From: Oligoflexia bacterium
Lineage (GTDB): Bacteria > Bdellovibrionota > UBA1018
Assembly: GCA_031292385.1 (NCBI GenBank)
Contig: JARLHE010000036.1
Location: 1 to 49,042, forward strand
DNA: 49,042 nucleotides
Reading direction: 5' to 3'
Shown: piece by piece, positions 8,074 to 17,348 of the stretch
Numbering within the stretch: the first letter of the stretch is position 1
Layout: each line of letters begins with the position of its first letter
Position numbers and translations under genes: made by a program
Notes under the pieces: model-generated
Database searches by the model: none
What the model was told of the DNA's origin: nothing
The model's input: the letters and a program-made list of their open reading frames with translations, nothing else

Positions 8074-9023
8074 CCACGCGCGCCGGATTCGTAGCGATTG
8101 TCGGCCGGCCCAATGTCGGCAAATCGACGCTCTTGAATTCAATCTTGGGAACCCAGGTTTCGATCGTGACGGATAAGGCCCAGACCACGCGCGAGCGCGT
8201 GCTGGGGATCCTGACGACCGAGCAAAAACAAATCGTTTTCATCGACACGCCGGGCATTCATCGTGCCAAAGAGGGGGGCATCAACGCGTTCATGATGCAG
8301 GAGGCCCGCGAGGCGATCGAAGGCGCTTCGTTGATTTGGTACCTGGTCGATCCCGCATCGGCGCTCAAGCACGAACAGGCTGTAATTGAGCTTCTCTCCA
8401 AGAGCACCATCCCGGTCTTCCTGCTTCTGAATAAAACGGATTTGATCAGCGGGGCGAACAATCGCGCGCGCCTCGGCGCGTTCGGCTCCGATATCGAGAA
8501 ATCGCTTGAAGAGCACGGAATCAAAGTCGCGAAAAGCTTCAGCCTTTCGGCCATCAAGCATAAAGGCGTTGACGAATTACTGGAAGAGACCTGGAAGTAC
8601 ATTCCGGAGAGCCCGCTTTACTATCCGGACGAAGAGATGATTTCGGATCGTCCCATGCGGTTTTTCGCCGGCGAGAAAATCCGCGAACAGCTCTTCCTGC
8701 AGCTTGGGCAGGAGCTGCCTTATTCGTGCGCGGTTGAAATCGAGAAGTACGCCGATCCCGACCCGAAGCGCGATAAAGGCAAAAACCTGACCCGGATCGA
8801 GGCCGTCATCCATGTGGAGCGCGAATCCCAAAAAGGGATGGTCATCGGCAAGGGCGGCCAAAAGATCAAGGAAATCGGCCAGGCCGCGCGAAGCACGATC
8901 GAGGATTTCATCGGCGGCAAGGTTTTCCTCGGATTGCGCGTGGACGTTTTGAAAGATTGGAGCAAAGACGAGCAGGCTTTGCGGCAAATGGGCTATCACC
9001 TGCCTAAAGGCAGGAGCTCATGA
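8070..9023 (+). CDS. era: GTPase Era
   Basis: Essential-type GTPase that binds the 3' end of 16S rRNA during small-subunit assembly. Motifs: G1 GRPNVGKSTLLN, G3 DTPG (FIDTPGIH), G4 NKTD, G5 SAI, then the C-terminal KH domain with the GMVIGKGGQKIKEIG loop. The 317-residue length is normal. ATGA overlap with rnc upstream and with der downstream points to one tightly coupled operon of RNA-processing and ribosome-assembly genes. Confidence 0.97.
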   Translation: MTTRAGFVAIVGRPNVGKSTLLNSILGTQVSIVTDKAQTTRERVLGILTTEQKQIVFIDTPGIHRAKEGGINAFMMQEAREAIEGASLIWYLVDPASALKHEQAVIELLSKSTIPVFLLLNKTDLISGANNRARLGAFGSDIEKSLEEHGIKVAKSFSLSAIKHKGVDELLEETWKYIPESPLYYPDEEMISDRPMRFFAGEKIREQLFLQLGQELPYSCAVEIEKYADPDPKRDKGKNLTRIEAVIHVERESQKGMVIGKGGQKIKEIGQAARSTIEDFIGGKVFLGLRVDVLKDWSKDEQALRQMGYHLPKGRSS

Positions 9024-10402
9024 AGCGCGCTCGCATCGTCATCGTCGGCCGACCGAACGTCGGCAAGAGCACTCTCTTCAACCGATTGACGGGCACCCGC
9101 CGCGCGCTCGTGCACGATGAGCCGGGCGTCACCCGCGATCGGCTCGAGCTCAAGACGGAATGGTGGGCTCAGGGCCGCAAATTTCCGGTTCTGCTCACGG
9201 ATACGGGAGGGGTAGGGGGAGAGCGCTTCGGCGAGGAGATCGATAACCAGGTCGGCATTGCCCTTGAAGACGCCGATGCCGTGATCGTCGTTTTCGACGG
9301 GCGGGCGGGGCTGACCGCGCTGGACGAGGATCTGATGAAACGCTTGAACCGCGCCGGCGTTTTGAAGCGCCTGCCGGTGGTAGCCGCCGTGAATAAAATC
9401 GATGCGGAACAGCACGAAGCCATGATCGCCGATTTCTACTCCATGGGACTGGAAAACGTCCTGACGATTTCCGCCGAACACGGGCGCGGCATCGATGATC
9501 TCGAAGAAACGATCGCCCAGCTCATTCCGGATTTCCTCGAAGAAGAGGCGGACTCTGACGAAGTCGAAAGCGAAGACGGGGAACCTGAGCCGGAACCTGA
9601 AGAAGGCCTTCCCCGAATCGCCATCGTGGGCCGGCCCAATGTCGGCAAAAGCACCCTGACGAACGCGCTTTTGAATGAGCGCCGCATGATCACCAGCCCG
9701 ATTGCCGGCACGACGGTCGACGCGGTCGACTCGCTTGCAAGCATCGGCGGCAAGCCCTTCGTGATCATCGACACGGCGGGAATTCGCCGCAAAAGCAAGA
9801 CCGAGCAAGGAATCGAGGTTTTGTCCGTGGTTCAGGCGCGGAAAACGCTCGAGCGCGCGGATGTCGCGCTCCTGATTTTAGACGGCGAAAAGGGCCTGAC
9901 CGACCAAGACGAGAAAATCGGCGGCCTGATCGAGGACGCGGGCTGCGGCGTGGTCCTCGTCCTGAACAAATGGGATACCCAGCGCGGCACCGACTTCACG
10001 CAAGAGCAAGCGGCCGAGCGAATCCGCGGCCAAATGGCCTATCTCAAGTACGCCCCGATCGTTTTCACGAGCGCGAAATTCGGAAAGGGCCTGAACAATA
10101 TCGGGGAGCTTTTGACCGAGATCCTGCATCAAAGAAAATTGAAGATCCCAACCCACGAGTTCACGGAATGGGTCCGCAAGGAAAGCACCGTTCATAACCC
10201 GATGAACGCGAAGTTCTATATGTGCCATCAGGCAGGGCGGCATCCGCCTACGTTCGTTTGCCATGTGAACGATCCGGAACGGGTGGATTTCAGCCTGAAG
10301 CGCCATTTGCTGAACGCGCTTCGCGAGCGCTGGGGCTTCATGGGGAGCCCGGTGCGCCTGCTCTTCGTCAAAGGCGCGAGCGATCGCAAGCCTAAGCACT
10401 GA
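9020..10402 (+). CDS. der: Double-GTPase ribosome assembly factor Der (EngA)
   Basis: GTPase for 50S subunit maturation. Two consecutive G domains each begin with GRPNVGKST (near residues 9-17 and about 204-212), joined by a very acidic linker (EEEADSDEVESEDGEPEPEP), and a C-terminal KH-like domain ends in the basic SPVRLLFVKGASDRKPKH. The 460-residue length fits the family. The start overlaps era by ATGA. The stop codon abuts, with no gap, the stop of the convergent beta-barrel gene, and no clear terminator separates them. Confidence 0.97.
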   Translation: MKRARIVIVGRPNVGKSTLFNRLTGTRRALVHDEPGVTRDRLELKTEWWAQGRKFPVLLTDTGGVGGERFGEEIDNQVGIALEDADAVIVVFDGRAGLTALDEDLMKRLNRAGVLKRLPVVAAVNKIDAEQHEAMIADFYSMGLENVLTISAEHGRGIDDLEETIAQLIPDFLEEEADSDEVESEDGEPEPEPEEGLPRIAIVGRPNVGKSTLTNALLNERRMITSPIAGTTVDAVDSLASIGGKPFVIIDTAGIRRKSKTEQGIEVLSVVQARKTLERADVALLILDGEKGLTDQDEKIGGLIEDAGCGVVLVLNKWDTQRGTDFTQEQAAERIRGQMAYLKYAPIVFTSAKFGKGLNNIGELLTEILHQRKLKIPTHEFTEWVRKESTVHNPMNAKFYMCHQAGRHPPTFVCHVNDPERVDFSLKRHLLNALRERWGFMGSPVRLLFVKGASDRKPKH

Positions 10403-11179
10403 CTACCAGGTAAACATCAGCCCGCCAGTCACGGTCAGGAACGCCCCGGTCAAATCGGGCGCCACCGTGGTGTAGGGGCTGTTGTGAGTGTCTTTGAAGC
10501 TCGCCGACGAAATGGTCGTCTCGAGGTCGAAATACACGCTTCGAACGACGATCGGGAATTCCAGGCCCGCGCCCGCCGTGATCCCGACCGTGCTGTCGCT
10601 ATCGCTGCTGTTGCTGACGGAATAGTTTTGAGTCTTATTGAATTCCCCGAAGCCCCCTAAAATGTAGGGGCTCGCGAAGCTCAGCGGAGCCGAAAGATCC
10701 TTGGTATCGAAATAATAGCGGATGTTCAGGAACACGTGCGTGAAGCTGACGCTGGTGTAGCCTTCAGCCGTATTCGGTGAATTATAATAGTGGGGCGCGT
10801 ACGAAAAGCCCATGTCCAGGGCGAGATGAAAATCGAACCAGTAGTGAAGCTCTCCCACTATGAGCGGAAACCCGCCTTGCCAAAGGTCGCCGCGGTTCCC
10901 AAGCGCGGTATCTTGCCCGGCACCGATGCTTACACCGAACAACCGGCCAAACTGCATGAATTTCGTTTCAGCCTCTTCATCGCCCTCCTGATTGAACTCC
11001 CCGTAATCCGTAAAGGGCGTGCTGGTGAAGTCCTCTTCGTCGGATGGGAGGGAGCGATCTTTAGCAGGAGAAGCGGAAGGAGAAGGGGGAGCGCCGTCCG
11101 CAGCCCATGCGGGGCGACTCTGGCTTGAAACAACGAGGGTAGTCAAACCGATCAAAACAAGACTCACGCGGAGCGCCAT
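10403..11179 (-). CDS. Exported outer-membrane beta-barrel-like protein
   Basis: Unknown function. A signal peptide (MALRVSLVLIGLTTLVVSSQSRPAWA, ending in AWA) is followed by a Pro/Ser-rich stretch and alternating hydrophobic segments with many aromatic residues (FGVSIGAG, ELHYWFDFHLALDMGFSYAP, THVFLNIRYYFDT, SVYFDLETTISSAS). The protein ends in GGLMFTW, a C-terminal aromatic residue as required for BAM recognition of barrels. A GTG at 11200 would add seven residues; the ATG at 11179 has AAGG just before it and starts directly at the signal peptide. It lies between der and a YfgM/BamB-like pair, an envelope-assembly neighbourhood, but a direct link is not shown. Confidence 0.75.
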   Translation of the reverse strand: MALRVSLVLIGLTTLVVSSQSRPAWAADGAPPSPSASPAKDRSLPSDEEDFTSTPFTDYGEFNQEGDEEAETKFMQFGRLFGVSIGAGQDTALGNRGDLWQGGFPLIVGELHYWFDFHLALDMGFSYAPHYYNSPNTAEGYTSVSFTHVFLNIRYYFDTKDLSAPLSFASPYILGGFGEFNKTQNYSVSNSSDSDSTVGITAGAGLEFPIVVRSVYFDLETTISSASFKDTHNSPYTTVAPDLTGAFLTVTGGLMFTW

Positions 11180-11268
11180 TTTCCTTAATCGTATACCCAC
11201 GCTTCATGAGCGTAACTGTCGCCTTTCTTTTTGACAACCCCCGAAGAGTTTTCTAATTACCGAAGGAT

Positions 11269-11892
11269 ATGGATCTTCACTCACTTTTTCGTAAACCCGG
11301 TTTCATCGTCGGCGCCGCCGCAATCATCATGGTCGCAACCGGTGCCGTGGTCGCAGGCATCTCAATTCAAGAAAGTCATACGTCGGCTGCAAACGACCTG
11401 CTTTTTCAAGCAAGAAAGAGCCTGGAGACCGAATCCCAAGCCCTGACTCAGGAGCTGAAACCCAGTGCCGCGGCCAAACAAGAGAAGGCCGACGTCGCCG
11501 CCGCCGCCGCGAGTGCGGCTAATTACGCGAAAATCGATGTCGCCGCGAAATTTCCGGAAACTTTGAAGAAGTTCACGACGATTACCGAAACCTACCCATC
11601 CACTCGGGCCGCGTTTGAGGCCCGGCTTGCGATCGGGTCGCTGTTTTTTGATCACGGGGATTCGACCCATGCGCTGGAATGGTTTCAAAAGGCAGCCACA
11701 AATGCCCCGAAATCGTCCGATCGGGCCGCCGCGCTTCAGTCCGAAGGCTATGCCTATGAAAACCTGGGCAAGCCGGCCGATGCGCTTCAAGCCTACAAGA
11801 AGGCTTTGGACCAGGGCGATGCGAATATTCAGGCGGACCTTCAAAAGGCCATCGCTCGTTGCGAGGCTCAAAAATCCGCTAAGGGAGCCTAA
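11269..11892 (+). CDS. YfgM-like membrane-anchored TPR protein
   Basis: A 207-residue protein with one N-terminal membrane segment (about residues 12-33, GFIVGAAAIIMVATGAVVAGI), a polar Ala/Lys-rich stretch, then TPR-like helical repeats (FEARLAIGSLFFDHGDSTHALEWFQKA, AALQSEGYAYENLGKPADALQAYKKAL). In Enterobacteria yfgM-bamB-der are neighbours and YfgM links the Sec translocon with periplasmic chaperones. Here der, this gene and a BamB-like gene occur together with one antisense gene between, so it is probably the YfgM counterpart. Its stop overlaps the next start by one base (TAATG). Sequence similarity alone gives only a TPR protein. Confidence 0.75.
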   Translation: MDLHSLFRKPGFIVGAAAIIMVATGAVVAGISIQESHTSAANDLLFQARKSLETESQALTQELKPSAAAKQEKADVAAAAASAANYAKIDVAAKFPETLKKFTTITETYPSTRAAFEARLAIGSLFFDHGDSTHALEWFQKAATNAPKSSDRAAALQSEGYAYENLGKPADALQAYKKALDQGDANIQADLQKAIARCEAQKSAKGA

Positions 11893-13091
11893 TGAAAGCC
11901 TCACTCAGATTGAAACTCGCGGGCAGCGTGGTGGTTCTCGCGGCGATCGGCGGCGCGGGACTTGGCTGTTCATCGCCCAATATCCACAAAGACCTCAAAG
12001 ATGATCCTCGAGTGATGGTCCGCAAGGGGACCTCTCCCACGCGCACCACGTACGAGATGGGAGACCGCGGGACCGAGTATTCTAACGCGGTTTTCGCGGG
12101 CGAAACGCTGATCTTCGGCAATCAAACGGTGGGGTTGATCTGCCTTTATCCGAAAATGAACCGCCAGCGCTGGTCGCTGAAAATCGAAGGCGGAGTGAGC
12201 AGCGAACTGCTTGCCGATAACGACAGCGTGTATTTCGGCGGCGGCGACGGTTATCTTTATTCCGTCAATACTGAAACGGGTAGGGTGAACTGGAAGTACC
12301 AGATCCGAAACCCGATCGTGTCCCAGCCGACGGTCAACGGCGGCAGGCTTTTCGTCACGACGTCTGATGACACGATTTACGCATTTGATGCCGGCACCGG
12401 AAAATGGCTCTGGCATTATCGCCGGCGGTCTTCGCCTTCGGCGACGATCTTGGGCGCATCATCTCCGCTGGTGGACGGATCCGAAGTGATCGCGGGCCTT
12501 TCGGATGGCTTTCTGGTCGCGCTCAACATCGCGGATGGCCAGCTCAAGTGGGAGCGAAAGCTTCACACGGGCACCAAATTTACCGACGTGGATGCTAAAC
12601 CGGTTCTTTCGGACGGCGTGATTTATGTCCCGTCTTACGACGGCGCTCTTTACGCCTTGAAGCGCCAAGGCGGAGACGTGATCTGGCGCTTTGATGCCGG
12701 AGGAGCAAAACGCGTCATAGTCGAAGGCGATTTGATTTATCTGCCGGCCTCGGATGGCACTGTGTACGCTTTGACCAAAGATGCCGGCAAAGTCGTTTGG
12801 AAATTCGAACTCGATAAGGGGGTTCCGACGCAGCTTGCGGTCAGCGATAAATACATCATGGTCGGCTCAAGCTTTCAGTATCTCTATGTGATCGACAAAG
12901 CTTCGGGCAAAGGCGTTTATCGCTACAACGTCGGTAGCGGCAGCGGTTTTTACGGCGCGCCGGCGTATGATGACAAAACCCGACGCATATACATTCTGTC
13001 CTGCGCGGGGAATCTGTACGCATTCGAGCTTCGAAAGCCGCCGCGCAAGATTTTCCCTCACGGCCAGATCGACGGGTATAGTTTCGACTGA
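11892..13091 (+). CDS. bamB: BamB-like PQQ-repeat beta-propeller lipoprotein
   Basis: Probable lipoprotein of the outer-membrane beta-barrel assembly machine. The signal peptide ends in the lipobox GLGC at about residue 26, followed by SSPN. The rest is made of repeating PQQ-type blades with the motif tyr-ala-leu/phe-xx-xx-xG-x-xx-W, for example YLYSVNTETGRVNWKY, TIYAFDAGTGKWLWHY, FLVALNIADGQLKWER, ALYALKRQGGDVIWRF and TVYALTKDAGKVVWKF. The length of 399 residues equals that of BamB, and the position after a YfgM-like gene in a der region matches the known gene neighbourhood. Other PQQ propellers exist, so the BamB role is inferred from architecture and context. Confidence 0.8.
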   Translation: MKASLRLKLAGSVVVLAAIGGAGLGCSSPNIHKDLKDDPRVMVRKGTSPTRTTYEMGDRGTEYSNAVFAGETLIFGNQTVGLICLYPKMNRQRWSLKIEGGVSSELLADNDSVYFGGGDGYLYSVNTETGRVNWKYQIRNPIVSQPTVNGGRLFVTTSDDTIYAFDAGTGKWLWHYRRRSSPSATILGASSPLVDGSEVIAGLSDGFLVALNIADGQLKWERKLHTGTKFTDVDAKPVLSDGVIYVPSYDGALYALKRQGGDVIWRFDAGGAKRVIVEGDLIYLPASDGTVYALTKDAGKVVWKFELDKGVPTQLAVSDKYIMVGSSFQYLYVIDKASGKGVYRYNVGSGSGFYGAPAYDDKTRRIYILSCAGNLYAFELRKPPRKIFPHGQIDGYSFD

Positions 13092-13172
13092 TTCAGGACT
13101 CAATCAGCTCCATCAAACTCCAAACCCTGGTGCGACTTAACATAATGCTTATTATCAGACGCACAGAACTCT

Positions 13173-13218
13173 AAATAAAAGGCCCAAAACCCTATTTAAA
13201 GTTCCGGGCCTTTTATTT
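13173..13218. terminator. Bidirectional intrinsic terminator
   Basis: A perfect 13-bp inverted repeat (AAATAAAAGGCCC at 13173-13185, GGGCCTTTTATTT at 13206-13218) encloses a 20-nt loop. T-rich runs follow the GC core on both strands, so it can end transcription of bamB (plus) and of the PLD gene (minus), which converge here. Confidence 0.85.
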
Positions 13219-13235
13219 GTAATTACAGGTATTTG

Positions 13236-15089
13236 TTAATCGAGATCCAACTCGAGATCGGCATCCGCGATCGACCGCGAGCTGGTTGAGGATTCATAAA
13301 CATGGGCGCCGATCTGAGCCTCGCCTTGTTCACGACCGCTTTTTGAAATAACGCCACGAATCGAGAAAAGCTTCCCGGACGACGTATAGCCTTCGATAAC
13401 CGCGAGCCATTGGCCGTTGGAACGCGTCCTGAATTGGAGGTAAAACGTTCCTTGATCCGTATCTGCACGGAACGTGCAACCTCTGCTGAGACGCTTAAAG
13501 GCTGTCCTGAATCGCATTCCTTGAAGCTCTTGGTAGCTTGGGTCGCCGCCGGCTTCAGTCGTATCGATCGATCCGACATCCAGTGAGGCCTGGATGGAAT
13601 TCGGGCATTCGCTCGGAAGAACATCTCCGTCAACATGGGTTGAATCAATGAAATCGCGCTCAACGACGTTGAAGCTCGCGGCATTCATCATCGTTGCGTC
13701 ATCGACCTGGTCCTGGTCTTGGTCTTGCGCGGACGGGTCTTCGATGCTGAGGCTATCCGGATTGACATTGCCGTTACCCAAATCTCCGCCGCTGTCCGCA
13801 GTCCCGGAATTGTTCCAATCCGACTGGAATGCCGCATAGTAATAATTATAGACATCCGCGCTCGTGAGAACGACGGCCGTTTCCCGATTGTTTTGAATCG
13901 AATTTTGATCCCAATTGATCGAGCTGATCAGGGTCTGCTGGCCATCGACCAACGCGCCCTTATTGTGGATATAGGTCACGCCCATGGCCTTGAGATTGGC
14001 CGTGCGCGCTTCGACCGGAAGACCTTCCGACGAGGCCGCATTGTTCAGCGCGGTAATGGCGTCGGTGTTCTTTGAATCCACCTTCCCGCCATGCGCGAAA
14101 ACCCGCTCGTCGTTCAATAAAACGCTCACATGTACCCCGCGCCGAGCTGCCGCGAGAATGGCGTCCATCAACGGAGACGAAGAAGAGCTTCCGTTTTGTT
14201 TCCACTGCGGTTGAAGCTCCATCTGCTCGATCATGATCGAGGATTGGGCGGAGTTCAGCAGGTTCAAAAGCCCCTGCTGGCTCGATACCGGCGAAGCCAA
14301 CGGAGCCACCGCCGAAGCGTCGGCCTGGACGATATTGCCGCCATTTGCCGAATAGAGATCGGCCTCAGCGGAGGTGAAGTCATCTTTCGGCTTCACCGGC
14401 TTTTTCGGACGAGGATGCCGTGTAGGAGGCGTTGCCGCGGAGCCGTTACCGGAGCCGATCGCGCCGCTCATTCCCAAAAGATTTTGAATGTCCTGATTCG
14501 AAGGATCGGAATCGGAAGCGAACATGGACGCAAACTCCTGGGCGACCTCCGAATCCTGCAGCCACACTTCCCAACCGCGGTTTCCGGTTGTGCCAGGTTC
14601 GGGCTGCCCCGTTGGCGAGTAATTTTCAGAGCCAATCAGAAGCGAGCTGCTATCGACCACGATGTATTTCGCGTGATCATAGCGAAACCGACGCTTCACT
14701 TTATCGCCACTAGCCGTGCGCGAGCTCATTTCAACGTAGCGATCGCTGCCCGCGGCCTGGGACATGGCTTGAATCAGGCCCGATTGAAGACCGCGTGCCG
14801 CGGCCGAGATCCCCCCTACCGGCTGGCCCTCCTGCAAAAGCTCGACATGGACGCCGCGATTGACCTGATTGATGATCGCCTGAACGATTTCCGAAGAACT
14901 GAGATCGTAAATATTGATTAAGAGTGACTGCTGCGCGCTGTTGATCGCGGCGGTTGTCAGAGCCAGGTTACTGTCAGGCGAGTTCGCCAGTTGAACCGGA
15001 TAAGCAAAAGCAAGCTGCGCGGCAAGTAAAGTAAGCGCAGATACGGCGATTTTCCGGCTTAGTTGAAGGATCCCTCTCGAATTTACCAT
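13236..15089 (-). CDS. Secreted phospholipase-D-family protein with two HKD motifs
   Basis: A signal peptide (about residues 1-29, ending LAFA) marks export. Two PLD catalytic motifs are intact: H139-x-K141-x4-D146 with GSEN at 153-156, and H375-x-K377-x4-D382 with SSIN at 389-392, so one active site can form from both halves. A Pro/Lys-rich linker (about 215-240) separates the halves. An acidic low-complexity segment (QDQDQDQVDD, about 455-464) leads to a C-terminal domain of about 150 residues of unknown type. PLD members act on phospholipids, nucleic acids or cardiolipin-type substrates; sequence alone does not tell which. The start codon is preceded by a run of ten G on the coding strand, and upstream by three 8-bp tandem repeats. 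Length 617 residues. Confidence 0.88.
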   Translation of the reverse strand: MVNSRGILQLSRKIAVSALTLLAAQLAFAYPVQLANSPDSNLALTTAAINSAQQSLLINIYDLSSSEIVQAIINQVNRGVHVELLQEGQPVGGISAAARGLQSGLIQAMSQAAGSDRYVEMSSRTASGDKVKRRFRYDHAKYIVVDSSSLLIGSENYSPTGQPEPGTTGNRGWEVWLQDSEVAQEFASMFASDSDPSNQDIQNLLGMSGAIGSGNGSAATPPTRHPRPKKPVKPKDDFTSAEADLYSANGGNIVQADASAVAPLASPVSSQQGLLNLLNSAQSSIMIEQMELQPQWKQNGSSSSSPLMDAILAAARRGVHVSVLLNDERVFAHGGKVDSKNTDAITALNNAASSEGLPVEARTANLKAMGVTYIHNKGALVDGQQTLISSINWDQNSIQNNRETAVVLTSADVYNYYYAAFQSDWNNSGTADSGGDLGNGNVNPDSLSIEDPSAQDQDQDQVDDATMMNAASFNVVERDFIDSTHVDGDVLPSECPNSIQASLDVGSIDTTEAGGDPSYQELQGMRFRTAFKRLSRGCTFRADTDQGTFYLQFRTRSNGQWLAVIEGYTSSGKLFSIRGVISKSGREQGEAQIGAHVYESSTSSRSIADADLELDLD

Positions 15090-15094
15090 TTGCT

Positions 15095-15104
15095 CCCCCC
15101 CCCC
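15095..15104 (-). repeat. G10 homopolymer tract at the PLD ribosome-binding position
   Basis: Ten consecutive C on the plus strand, hence ten G on the coding strand, end six bases before the ATG of the secreted PLD gene. The tract takes the place of the Shine-Dalgarno sequence. Runs of this length are prone to slippage. Confidence 0.85.
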
Positions 15105-15110
15105 GAGGTT

Positions 15111-15134
15111 ACAGATTTACAGATCTACAGATCT
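15111..15134. repeat. Three 8-bp tandem repeats upstream of the PLD gene
   Basis: ACAGATTT followed by two copies of ACAGATCT in direct tandem, just upstream of the G10 tract. The divergent intergenic region 15090-15381 also has an 8-bp-arm hairpin around a single G (15158-15174, TTCTTCTT and AAGAAGAA). I could not assign a promoter to either gene in it. Confidence 0.75.
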
Positions 15135-15381
15135 AATGGTTCCAATGACCTAGAATCTTCTTCTTGAAGAAGAATCACTTGGCCGCTCAAACCGCAAGTG
15201 TTTCAAAACCGGACTCGCATTTGGATTCTAGAAAAAACCGACGAGTGTCGGATATGATTGAATAAAATTCTACGCGCCTAACAAAAAGCTAATTGACGCA
15301 TTGTGTACTGGGCGCCCAAAGGGGTAGGTAAGTTTTTTCGCGGCTTGAAAGATTTTCAGACCCGACTAAGTTCCCCACATC

Positions 15382-17313
15382 ATGACACAACTCCGCTCTT
15401 TTCTCGCCTTCGGAGCGACGCTTCTACTTTTCTACCCCGCCCTAAGTCGTGCGTCAGAGGATCTGCCTCCGATTTCTCCCGAGCTCATTGCCCGGGTCGC
15501 CGGCAGTCCGGGCTGGAAAAGATTGATGCATTATCACCAAGGGCTTCCCTTCGGGCGAATCAAAAGCGAGCTCCAAGGAAAGGGGTTTTTCTTTTCGCCC
15601 AATGGCAGAACGAATCCCGAGGCGGAGCTCCGCGCCAGTGCCGAAGCTTTCGCGCAAGATCGCGAAGTAGGGGAGCTCCGCCAAAATCCGCAATGCGCGT
15701 TCCCGGAGCGCTTTCGGTTTATCAAGAGGGAGCTTCACCTCACCTATCACGAAGTCCCCTGCCCTCTTCTCGATCAGTATATGGCGAAATTTGACGCCGA
15801 CTCGGTGACCCTCGTTTTCTCGGGTGCCAATCAGGAAAGCCCCGCGACGATGTTTGGCCACACGTTTTTGCGCCTCAACTCACGCAAAAATGGCCCTGCC
15901 GAGCTTCTCGATCAAGGGCTGAGCTATGCGGCGTTCGTACCGCCAGGCGACGGGCCCTTGGTGTTTTACTGGCTTGGCATGACGGGCGGTTATCGCGGCA
16001 GTTTTTCCATGCTTCCCTACTACCGAAAGGTCAACGAGTACTCGAACGCGGAGAGTCGGGATCTTTGGGAGTACCGGCTCAGTTTGACGCGCGAGCAGAC
16101 CGAGACTCTTCTCAGGCATGCCTGGGAAATCGAAACCAACAGCTGGATGGGCTACTATTTTTTTGACGGCAACTGCGCCTACGCCCTTTTGGCGCTGCTT
16201 GAAGTCGCAAGGCCGGACTGGGAACTCACGCCCTTTTCGCTCTACGTGATTCCGGGCGAAACCGTGAAACAACTCTCGAGAATTCCCGGCGCCATCAGCC
16301 AGGTGAACTTCAGGCCTTCCTTGAAGCGAAAGCTGAACTCCAAGATAGACCGGCTTTCATCCCCCCAAAAAGCTGACTTTTACTCGCTCATCGAAAGCAG
16401 GACCGCCCCGAAAGCGATCTCCGATCCCCTGGTCCTCGATGCGGCGGCCGCTTATTTTCTTTTCAAAAAGCAACAAAACGACGGCAAACTTTCGCCCGAG
16501 ATGCTGGATCAAATGCGCCTCGTACTCTCGCGTCGAAGCGAATTTCATTCGGAAGCGGCGCCGGATTCCGCGAACGAAAACGAGCTTCTCTCGGACGGGC
16601 CATCGAATCGGCCAGATCTCGGACACGATGAAATTCAAATCGGGCTCGGGCTAGGGAGCGCCCGCTACCAGGGAGTCCCTACCCTCTTTCAGGAGTTCCA
16701 AATCCGCTCGGCCTACCATGATCTGCTCAATGACGATCAGGGCTTTCCGCGCTTCTCCCAAATCGAGTTTCCAAGCCTCGCGCTTCGCTATTATCCATCG
16801 CCCGAAACCTTTGAGATCGACCGGCTCAATCTGCTTTCAATCGTCTCTCTTTTTCCGCTCGAGCGAATCGATCGTAAAATGTCGTGGCGGCTGACTCTCG
16901 AGTATTACAGCCCCAAAGACTATTCCTGCGACTCCTGTCACGCGTTCCATTTCCAGGCGGGCCCGGGGCTCACGACCGAGCTTTTCACGCCGTCGGTTTT
17001 GGGCGCGCTCTTTGTGCTCGGGGATTGGGAAGACGGCTCTCGTCAAGGGCGGTGGTTTCGCGCCGGCCCTGGCGTCCAAGCCATGATCATCGCCAATCCC
17101 TTAACGGGCTATAAGACGCAAATCGCGGAAACCACGTTGACGGATTTAGGCCAAGACACCCGCTCGCGCGTTCGTTACGAGATCGAATGGGATCATTCCG
17201 TCAAACTTGCGACCCAGTGGGATGCCCGGCTTTCGTGGAGCGCGATTTTGAATGATTCGGGGTTTCGGACTTACTACGACGAAACGCGACTCTTGCTGAA
17301 TTATTATTTTTAG
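15382..17313 (+). CDS. Lnb_N/DUF4105 periplasmic domain plus beta-barrel protein
   Basis: A signal peptide (residues 1-24, ending SRA) is followed by the DUF4105 domain, also called the Lnb N-terminal periplasmic domain. Recognised segments are ADSVTLVFSGANQESPATMFGHTFLRLNS, YAAFVPPGDGPLVFYWLGMTGGYRG and the cysteine-containing NSWMGYYFFDGNCAYALLALLEVA. The C-terminal third alternates aromatic and hydrophobic residues and ends in LLLNYYF, like an outer-membrane barrel. The domain has the look of a papain-like/NlpC-like fold (GHTFLRL histidine, NCAYALL cysteine), which is inference. The next two genes on the same strand encode a DUF3015 protein and a hydrolase lipoprotein. Length 643 residues. 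Confidence 0.85.
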   Translation: MTQLRSFLAFGATLLLFYPALSRASEDLPPISPELIARVAGSPGWKRLMHYHQGLPFGRIKSELQGKGFFFSPNGRTNPEAELRASAEAFAQDREVGELRQNPQCAFPERFRFIKRELHLTYHEVPCPLLDQYMAKFDADSVTLVFSGANQESPATMFGHTFLRLNSRKNGPAELLDQGLSYAAFVPPGDGPLVFYWLGMTGGYRGSFSMLPYYRKVNEYSNAESRDLWEYRLSLTREQTETLLRHAWEIETNSWMGYYFFDGNCAYALLALLEVARPDWELTPFSLYVIPGETVKQLSRIPGAISQVNFRPSLKRKLNSKIDRLSSPQKADFYSLIESRTAPKAISDPLVLDAAAAYFLFKKQQNDGKLSPEMLDQMRLVLSRRSEFHSEAAPDSANENELLSDGPSNRPDLGHDEIQIGLGLGSARYQGVPTLFQEFQIRSAYHDLLNDDQGFPRFSQIEFPSLALRYYPSPETFEIDRLNLLSIVSLFPLERIDRKMSWRLTLEYYSPKDYSCDSCHAFHFQAGPGLTTELFTPSVLGALFVLGDWEDGSRQGRWFRAGPGVQAMIIANPLTGYKTQIAETTLTDLGQDTRSRVRYEIEWDHSVKLATQWDARLSWSAILNDSGFRTYYDETRLLLNYYF

Positions 17314-17348
17314 TTGTACGATCCTTGAGTAAAGGAAACTAAAACACC

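Noticed and set aside
8996..10399. Minus-strand frames across der and the end of era
   Set aside because: Der and Era are certain; the antisense frames are Arg/His/Asp-rich mirror translations.
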